Below, piece by piece: positions 1 to 4,813 of a DNA stretch of 9,058 nt. The notes under the pieces are model-generated. The model made no database searches. It was not told the DNA's origin and saw nothing but the letters and a program-made list of their open reading frames with translations. Both the position numbers and the translations under genes were made by a program. The first letter of the stretch is position 1. Every line of letters begins with the position of its first letter. Source of the stretch: an uncultured Alistipes sp. (GTDB taxonomy: Bacteria > Bacteroidota > Bacteroidia > Bacteroidales > Rikenellaceae); assembly GCA_934754975.1 (NCBI GenBank), contig CAKVKI010000098.1:1-9058 (forward strand), read 5' to 3'.

Positions 1-1407
1 CATACGGCTCATGTCGTCGGGATGTGTCGCGGCGAGATATTCGTCGGGAGCGATCACTTTTTCGGAGTGGAAATCGTTCACCGGGTCGTTGAATGCCCGG
101 AACTGCGCGGTCTCCACATCGAAATCCCAGTAGGACATGCCGACGTTCTTGAACGTAAGTTCCATTTTGTAATTCCGCTCCTTAAGCTCTTCATTCAGTT
201 GGTGGAGCTTGGAGATATTCTGCCGGAATCCCGTGAACCGGACGATACCCCCGTTCTCGTCGCGCTCGAACGGAACGCCTATGACATTGCAGTACTGCCA
301 CGCCTCGTCGTACTTCGTCTGCATCCGGCAGGAGAAATCGATACGCAGTTCTTTGCCCGACAACATGGACTGTATGGCGTCGTTGGCATAGGAGCGGTCG
401 TCCGGATGAATAACGTCCAGATACTCAGGCACCCCCACCAGTTTATCGGCGGCATAATCGTTGACCGGATCGTTATAGGATTCGAATTTCCCGGTACGCA
501 CGTCGAAATCCCAATGGACGATATTGCTGACCTGCATGGCCAGCTCGCGTTTGGCGATCAGGTCCTGCGTTTTCCTGGTCATCAGCACCTTCTCCGTCAC
601 ATCCATCTGCGTTCCGACGATCAGCAATTTTCCCCGGTGTTCGGAAGAGAGCCGCATCCTGCTTTCGTAATAACGGTAGCGGTTCTCCTGCGCATCGTAA
701 AAACGCAGGTTTATCTGTCCCTGCGGCACCTCCTTGTTTATCAACCGGGAAAAAAGGTCCATCAGCTGGTCGTAATCCTGCGGGTGCAGCATTTCCCGCA
801 TCTCCGCGTGGCTCAGGGCGTCCTTCGCAAGCGTGTCTCCGTACAACGTGCTGAATGTCTTTTTGTTCACATTGTACACCCAGGAGGACATATTGGCAGC
901 GTCCATGGCCATTTCGAGATTTTTCTTGCTCTCCTCCGTACGGAACTCCGCTTCCTTCGCGTCCGTCACGTCATTGGCCAGCAGGATATGCCCGATAATC
1001 GCCTCTTTCTTATTCCGGATGGGAATTACCCGGGCTTCATAAATCATGGTGTTCTGATTCCGGGTCGAGAAATACGCATCGCTGTTGATGCGGTCGAAGT
1101 CGTACTCGAACTCCAGGACAATATCCTCACCGGCCCGTATCTTCGCCAAAAGTTCCGCGTCGCAATAAGGACTGTTGAAAAGATTCACCTTGTTCACCAC
1201 CGTCTTGCGGTCGTCCACGCCGTACATACGCAGTGCATGATCGTTAATACGGCGCAGCAAACCGTTCGTGTCATAAATTTCGATTCCGATCGGTAAACGG
1301 GCGTATACGCTCTCGGTGAACAGGATCTGGTCCTGCAACATTTCCGACATTTCCTGCTCGAAAGACATCTCGCTGCTTTCGGGGGAAGCCGTTTCAAATG
1401 GTTCCAT
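1..1407 (-). CDS. Multi-PAS signalling protein, probable sensor histidine kinase (N-terminal 469 codons; C-terminus beyond window)
   Basis: The reading frame is open from ATG at 1407-1405 to base 1 with no stop, so the C-terminus lies outside. No signal peptide or membrane segment is visible, which suggests a cytoplasmic sensor. Four PAS-like units follow one another: about residues 36-145 (starting LPIGIEIYD), 165-275 (around W176), 288-400 (WDFDV at W299) and 415 onward (WDFDV at W427). Units 3 and 4 are close paralogues spaced 128 residues apart, sharing WDFDV, NDPVND and HPDD. Linkers ending unit 1 (NDVTDAKEAE) and unit 2 (MDVTEKV) are typical PAS/PAC exits. In Bacteroidales such arrays usually precede a histidine kinase or hybrid two-component module; no kinase motif is visible here, so that part is inference. 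The AraC-type gene lies upstream on the same strand, 177 bp away, so it may be separately transcribed. The start is supported by an in-frame Met at the beginning of the acidic N-terminus, with no Shine-Dalgarno. Confidence 0.85.
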   Translation of the reverse strand, partial: MEPFETASPESSEMSFEQEMSEMLQDQILFTESVYARLPIGIEIYDTNGLLRRINDHALRMYGVDDRKTVVNKVNLFNSPYCDAELLAKIRAGEDIVLEFEYDFDRINSDAYFSTRNQNTMIYEARVIPIRNKKEAIIGHILLANDVTDAKEAEFRTEESKKNLEMAMDAANMSSWVYNVNKKTFSTLYGDTLAKDALSHAEMREMLHPQDYDQLMDLFSRLINKEVPQGQINLRFYDAQENRYRYYESRMRLSSEHRGKLLIVGTQMDVTEKVLMTRKTQDLIAKRELAMQVSNIVHWDFDVRTGKFESYNDPVNDYAADKLVGVPEYLDVIHPDDRSYANDAIQSMLSGKELRIDFSCRMQTKYDEAWQYCNVIGVPFERDENGGIVRFTGFRQNISKLHQLNEELKERNYKMELTFKNVGMSYWDFDVETAQFRAFNDPVNDFHSEKVIAPDEYLAATHPDDMSRM

Positions 1408-1584
1408 TTATAGCTTGTTTTCTTCGGTTATTCATTTAATCTTCGGGACAGCGGAACTGCGTCCGGACGAATACGGCCGGAGCATCGTCAATAATCGGTT
1501 CACCTATTTACAAAGGCAGTGCATCGGCTTCGAACGGGTTTTACATTATACGGCAGGTTCCAAAAAGTGCGGCGGCAAGGCGGC

Positions 1585-2421
1585 TTAGCGCGTAACATGG
1601 ATCGTCCGCCTGTATTCCGAGGGCGACATGCCCGTATGCAGGCGGAAAAAACGGCTCAGCGAAGACTGATTGGCGAATCCGGCCCGCCGGGCCACATCCT
1701 TTATATCGAGAGTCGCGTCCCGGAGCAGGGTTTTTATCTCTATAACGACGTAATCCGCAATCATCTCATGGGCGGATTGGCCGTTCACTTCCTGTATGAC
1801 TTTGGTCAGGTATACGGAAGATATACACAATTTATCGGCGTAGAAAGTGACCTCTTTACGCATTTTATGATGTTCGCCGACCAGCATGGCGAATTTAAGG
1901 GCGATGTTTTCCTTGTTGGTATTCACGAAAGGCCGCTTCTTTTGGCTCGTCTTCTTTTGAAAAAGGACATAAAAATCCCAGTAATAAATCCGCAGCAGAT
2001 GCAGAATGGTCTCCCGCAGGAAAACAGGATCGTCATTGCTGCCCCTGAAACTGATTGCCCGGCAAAATCCCAGAAACCGCTTTCGGTCCCCGTTGCTTAC
2101 GTGATACCGGAAATTTTTCCGCATATAGAAGAAAAAATCCGGGGTTATCTTCCCCAGCCCGCTCATGATGTCGAGGAACATAACCTTGTCGACTTTGAAA
2201 AAAGTCATGGAAAAGTCGTCGCTGATCTCGCGAATCGACACCAGCTGCAACGGAAGAATCGTTACAATATCGTTTTCGGAAATCAGGCTGCGCACTGAAA
2301 AAACCTCTATTACAGCGCTACCTCCCGTACAAATCCCGCTAAAACCCTCCTCCTGATATAACTCGTGTTCAGTCACGGGAAGAGACGAGATATCGGTATA
2401 TATTTGGAAATTATAACCCAT
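1585..2421 (-). CDS. AraC-family transcriptional regulator
   Basis: This 278-residue protein has the usual AraC-family length and layout. The N-terminal ~165 residues form a divergent effector/dimerisation domain (beta-rich, many Phe, no recognised ligand motif). The C-terminal ~100 residues carry the two helix-turn-helix units: the first around FYADKLCISSVYLTKVIQEV, the second around IKDVARRAGFANQSSLSRFF, followed by the family signature HTGMSPSEYRR at the end. It should be a soluble cytoplasmic DNA-binding protein, unlike the membrane-bound AraC-type regulator at 2849-4594. Its target is unknown; the downstream PAS-sensor gene on the same strand is one candidate partner. The gene is divergent from the TPR/AraC regulator across a 427-bp gap. 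The start ATG at 2421-2419 has no Shine-Dalgarno, as is usual in Bacteroidetes. The TAA stop is at 1587-1585. Confidence 0.93.
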   Translation of the reverse strand: MGYNFQIYTDISSLPVTEHELYQEEGFSGICTGGSAVIEVFSVRSLISENDIVTILPLQLVSIREISDDFSMTFFKVDKVMFLDIMSGLGKITPDFFFYMRKNFRYHVSNGDRKRFLGFCRAISFRGSNDDPVFLRETILHLLRIYYWDFYVLFQKKTSQKKRPFVNTNKENIALKFAMLVGEHHKMRKEVTFYADKLCISSVYLTKVIQEVNGQSAHEMIADYVVIEIKTLLRDATLDIKDVARRAGFANQSSLSRFFRLHTGMSPSEYRRTIHVTR

Positions 2422-2438
2422 TTATTTTTTTGTTGCAT

Positions 2439-2446
2439 TAAATATA
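2439..2446 (-). promoter_or_regulatory. Weak -7 element candidate for the AraC-family gene
   Basis: On the minus strand TATATTTA matches the Bacteroidetes -7 consensus TAnnTTTG at 7 of 8 positions and lies 17 bp upstream of the start codon. A TTTG occurs further upstream (2481-2478), but the 31-nt gap is longer than the roughly 20 nt expected for the -33 element. Tentative. Confidence 0.25.
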
Positions 2447-2493
2447 CGACATTCATTTTTCACGCATGTTCTTATTGCAAAAATTGAACTCTA

Positions 2494-2760
2494 ATGGCAA
2501 ATTTCAGTATCAAAAAACACGAGAAAAACGAGAAAAATATCCCGGCAGCACTCGCTAAAAAGCATGCAGCATAACATCGCGGAAGTTTATCCGTGCAGAG
2601 AGGAGGAGGGGGGGGGCTGTACAACAACCTTGAGCAGGAGATGCAGAAGCAGGCGGCAAGGAAACCCGTAAAGAAAGTTGCGAAAAATGAGATAAATAAA
2701 ACGGTATTTCGCGCCGCGACCATTACGCTGCCAACAAGTGAGCAAGGGAATCAAGTTTGA
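2494..2760 (+). pseudogene. Possible remnant of a small Lys/Gln-rich gene, interrupted by a stop and a G9 tract
   Basis: Frame 1 opens with ATG at 2494 and reads 26 residues (MANFSIKKHEKNEKN...) to a TAA at 2572-2574. The same frame is then open again from 2575 to a TGA at 2758-2760, giving a plausible-looking Lys/Gln-rich stretch (LYNNLEQEMQKQ, then KPVKKVAKNEINKT). A second frame offers MQHNIAEVYP from ATG 2564 and reaches the G9 tract, where a one-base slip would join it to the downstream frame. This looks like one small gene broken by a stop and/or frameshift, or a coincidence in AT-rich DNA. I recognise no family. A minimal intact reading would be 39 residues from ATG 2641. The tail lies just upstream of the -7 element of the next gene. 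Confidence 0.25.
2608..2616 (+). repeat. Homopolymeric G9 tract (intergenic)
   Basis: Nine consecutive G residues preceded by a short GGA repeat. Tracts this long are prone to polymerase slippage and also to sequencing length errors. It falls in the possible broken small gene and about 170 bp upstream of the TPR/AraC regulator's -7 element. A second G9 tract occurs inside the lipoprotein gene at 5092-5100. Confidence 0.85.
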
Positions 2761-2788
2761 AAGTTCATGCCGAAACAAAATATTTTAC

Positions 2789-2796
2789 TATCTTTG
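2789..2796 (+). promoter_or_regulatory. Bacteroidetes-type -7 element for the TPR/AraC regulator gene
   Basis: TATCTTTG is an exact match to the TAnnTTTG -7 consensus, 52 bp upstream of the ATG at 2849, predicting a leader of roughly 45 nt. A TTTG at 2756-2759 might be the -33 element, but the 29-nt gap is longer than usual, so only the -7 box is well supported. Confidence 0.5.
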
Positions 2797-2848
2797 AATT
2801 CATTGGGAACTTGCGTTACTGATCGACCACAAACTTACACTCCGTCTC

Positions 2849-4594
2849 ATGAAACATCTTCCGGCTGGCATCGTCCTCTTCCTCCTGGCCCTTTTACCCG
2901 CGCCCAGCATCGGGGCGCAAAGCAACAGACAACAGAAAAAAGATTCGCTGCGGCTGGTCATCGCCCGCACGGAGGGCGCCGAGCAGCGGCTGGCGCGTCA
3001 GGAACTGGCGCGAATTTACCTGATCGAGGTGCGCAAGGAGGGCGTGATCGATACGCTTTTGACCCTCTACGACACAATCGAGACCGACGCCCGGCAGCAG
3101 GGCGAGGTCGCCGTGGAAGGAACGGCCAAAGCCAACCGAATCGGAGCCTATGCGAGCAAGAGTCTCTTCGGAAAGGTAATCGACGAGGCTCCCGCCGTGC
3201 TGGAGTTCTTATCCGCAAACGGGTTGTGGAAAGACTATTACCAGACTTCGATGCAGCTGGCGGACGCCTACCGCCGCACCGGGGACCTCGACCGGGGACT
3301 TCAGGAGGCCGAGCGGTTCTACGCCCATGCCAAAACACGCGGGGATCGCGCCGGAATGGGCATGGCGCAGCTGACCCTGTCGCGCATCTATTCCGGGCAG
3401 CGGCGTTTCTCGGATGCCGAAACCTGTCTGCGCGAGTGCATCGACCTGCTGGAGGACGAGCGGCCCTACCTGAACTACCTGGCCACGGCCTATAATAACC
3501 TTGCGACCAATCTGATCGGCCAGCAGCGCTACGACGAGGCCCTCGAGGTGGCCCGTGCGACGGAGGAGGTGAACCGCCGCTACGAAGAGGCGTCGCACAT
3601 GCCGCAGCCGTCGGCATGGGGCAACCTATGGGTGACCTATACGGACATCTACCGCCAGACGGGGAAGTACGACCTGGCCCAACGCTGCATCGACCGCATG
3701 GACAGCCTGAGCCGCGGGGCGCTCAAGATGTACAAGGAGCGCGGGCACGTCCTCTACGGGCAGAAACGCTACCGCGAGGCGCTCGAAATGCTCGACCGGG
3801 CGGCCGAGGCGTCGCCGGGCAACCTGGAGGTCAAGTCTCTGAAGCTGATGACGCTGGCCCAGTTGCAGGAGGCGGACAAGGCGGTCGAACTGTTCAGCGA
3901 AGTGGTCGGCGACCTGGAGAAAAACTACAATGAGGCGTTCGCCTCGCGGCTCGACGAGGTGCGCACGCAGTACGAGGTGGACAAGTACGCAGCCGAGAAG
4001 GAGCGCAACCGCAACTACTTTCTCTTCGCGCTGGGCGGCTGCGTGCTGCTGGCGCTGCTGCTGGGGGCGACCTGTTACTACAACCGCGTCATTACGCACA
4101 AAAACCGCGGTCTTTACCGGCAGATTCGGGAACAGGACCGCCTCGAGGAGCAGTTGGCCCGGATAACGCGTGAATACGAAACGGCGGTGACGGCCGGGAA
4201 ATCTTCGGACGATGCCGTGTCGCAGCCCGTCCTTCCCGGCAGCCGTTCGCAGCGCGAACTGGTCGGGCGGCTGCGCGAATACCTTTTGGCGGACAACCAC
4301 CTTGCCGATGCGGACACGGGCCGCGAGGCCATCACTGCCGCGCTCGGCACCAACCGCAGCACGCTCACCGAAGCGGTCAGGGCCGTGGCGGACAAAACGC
4401 CCATGGAATACATCCGCCAGCTGCAGGTCGAGGAGGCGCGGCGGCTTCTGGACAACCATCCCGAACTGACCGTCGAGGCGGTCGCCTACAACTGCGGGTT
4501 CAACATCCCGAGTACGTTCTACCGCCTCTTCCGCAAACAGTACGGCATCAGCCCCGCCGAATACCGGAAGGTCGCGGGTTCCGCCGACCGATAG
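2849..4594 (+). CDS. Membrane-bound TPR-domain AraC-family transcriptional regulator
   Basis: This is a 581-residue one-protein signalling device of a type common in Bacteroidetes. Residues 1-23 form a signal peptide (hydrophobic IVLFLLALLPAP, then IGAQS), which supports the start. Residues ~35-350 are helical tetratricopeptide repeats (e.g. LTLSRIYSGQRRFSDAETCL, LATAYNNLATNLIGQQRYDEA), predicted periplasmic. A single transmembrane helix spans ~391-412, followed by a basic/coiled juxtamembrane segment (HKNRGLYRQIREQDRLEEQL). Residues ~468-581 are the cytoplasmic AraC-type DNA-binding domain with two helix-turn-helix units (second: VEAVAYNCGFNIPSTFYRLF) and the closing GISPAEYRK. In the family a signal is sensed by the TPR part and passed across the membrane to the HTH. 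The gene ends in a strong terminator and is followed by cassette copy 1, whose 21-bp direct repeats are good candidate binding sites for it. That target assignment is inferred from proximity and geometry. Its juxtamembrane segment recurs in the small protein at 6764-7021. Confidence 0.93.
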   Translation: MKHLPAGIVLFLLALLPAPSIGAQSNRQQKKDSLRLVIARTEGAEQRLARQELARIYLIEVRKEGVIDTLLTLYDTIETDARQQGEVAVEGTAKANRIGAYASKSLFGKVIDEAPAVLEFLSANGLWKDYYQTSMQLADAYRRTGDLDRGLQEAERFYAHAKTRGDRAGMGMAQLTLSRIYSGQRRFSDAETCLRECIDLLEDERPYLNYLATAYNNLATNLIGQQRYDEALEVARATEEVNRRYEEASHMPQPSAWGNLWVTYTDIYRQTGKYDLAQRCIDRMDSLSRGALKMYKERGHVLYGQKRYREALEMLDRAAEASPGNLEVKSLKLMTLAQLQEADKAVELFSEVVGDLEKNYNEAFASRLDEVRTQYEVDKYAAEKERNRNYFLFALGGCVLLALLLGATCYYNRVITHKNRGLYRQIREQDRLEEQLARITREYETAVTAGKSSDDAVSQPVLPGSRSQRELVGRLREYLLADNHLADADTGREAITAALGTNRSTLTEAVRAVADKTPMEYIRQLQVEEARRLLDNHPELTVEAVAYNCGFNIPSTFYRLFRKQYGISPAEYRKVAGSADR

Positions 4595-4616
4595 ACTTCA
4601 CCGGACGTAAAAACCG

Positions 4617-4643
4617 AAGCACGGATCGCTCCGTGCTTTTTTT
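4617..4643 (+). terminator. Intrinsic terminator after the TPR/AraC regulator gene (cassette copy 1)
   Basis: A perfect 9-bp stem, AAGCACGGA pairing with TCCGTGCTT across a TCGC loop, runs directly into a seven-T tract. It lies 22 bp after the stop codon. The same hairpin, differing by one loop base, recurs at 6600-6626. Confidence 0.9.
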
Positions 4644-4690
4644 GCGCCCTGCCGTCACCGCCCCATGCCCGAAAGGGCCTTCCGAGGGGC

Positions 4691-4732
4691 AAATCCTGTC
4701 AGAATGCCACAAAATCCTGACAATTTGCAATA
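4691..4732 (+). promoter_or_regulatory. Tandem 21-bp direct repeat, candidate AraC-family operator (copy 1)
   Basis: AAATCCTGTCA (4691-4701) and AAATCCTGACA (4712-4722) start exactly 21 bp apart, and the similarity continues over the rest of each unit (about 16 of 21 positions). Two helical turns between direct half-sites is the known geometry of AraC-family sites such as araI1/I2. The second unit overlaps the TTTG at 4724-4727, the position expected of an activator contacting RNA polymerase. TGTCAG and CTGACA also form an inverted pair, so a dyad reading is possible. The binding protein is not shown; the TPR/AraC regulator just upstream is the obvious candidate. Confidence 0.6.
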
Positions 4733-4761
4733 ACTTTTACGGCTTCCCGCCCCCATCTTTG
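4724..4761 (+). promoter_or_regulatory. Candidate promoter for the BIG2/propeller lipoprotein gene
   Basis: TTTG at 4724-4727 and CATCTTTG at 4754-4761 (7 of 8 to TAnnTTTG) are 26 nt apart. This exceeds the usual Bacteroidetes spacing of about 20, but it is exactly conserved in copy 2. A non-optimal promoter fits dependence on an activator bound at the 21-bp repeats. The ATG follows 52 nt later. Confidence 0.5.
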
Positions 4762-4813
4762 CAACGACATCAGAACCCAAATCATTCAATTCCTTTTTCT
4801 AAATCTCACCATT

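Larger units (their letters stand above)
2422..2848. other. Divergent intergenic region between two AraC-type regulator genes
   Basis: This 427-bp region is visibly more AT-rich than the genes to its right. It holds a weak -7 candidate for the minus-strand AraC gene, a possible decayed small plus-strand gene (2494-2760), a G9 tract (2608-2616) and a consensus -7 element for the plus-strand TPR/AraC gene. I see no tRNA, riboswitch or intrinsic terminator in it, and no copy of the 147-bp cassette found at 4617 and 6600. Confidence 0.6.
4617..4763 (+). repeat. 147-bp duplicated intergenic cassette, copy 1 (terminator, nested hairpin, 21-bp direct repeats, promoter)
   Basis: This segment matches 6600-6747 at over 90% identity by eye, with about ten substitutions and one single-base indel. 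In order it holds the terminator hairpin (4617-4643), a nested inverted repeat (GCCCC 4660-4664 with GGGGC 4686-4690, and inside it GCCC-GAAA-GGGC at 4667-4678), the 21-bp tandem direct repeat (4691-4732) and a promoter-like end (CATCTTTG at 4754-4761). Most differences between copies fall in the ~11 bp just before CATCTTTG, which act as a spacer. Identity ends abruptly on both sides. It is too short for an insertion sequence and no transposase is present. Confidence 0.9.

Noticed and set aside
22..1296. A 424-codon plus-strand open frame opposite the PAS-sensor gene
   Set aside because: It mirrors the codon structure of the minus-strand gene, is rich in His/Val/Arg with no domain, and the minus strand encodes clear PAS repeats.
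1463..1480. Imperfect hairpin (CCGGACG/CGGCCGG around AATA) upstream of the PAS-sensor gene
   Set aside because: It has an internal mismatch and no T tract on either strand, so it is not supported as a terminator; too short to call anything else.
1519..2298. A 259-codon plus-strand open frame opposite the AraC-family gene
   Set aside because: The minus strand encodes a textbook AraC helix-turn-helix with its signature ending; the plus-strand product has no recognisable feature.
4691..4722. Cassette repeats as a CRISPR-like array or attachment site
   Set aside because: Only two short units per cassette, no spacer pattern, no cas or integrase gene, and the location next to a promoter fits an operator.
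4633..4748. Similar short peptides read through both 147-bp cassettes (e.g. PKGPSEGQILSECHK), suggesting a repeated gene
   Set aside because: The similarity follows from the DNA repeat itself. An indel between copies shifts the upstream frame, and terminator, operator and promoter signals explain the conservation better.
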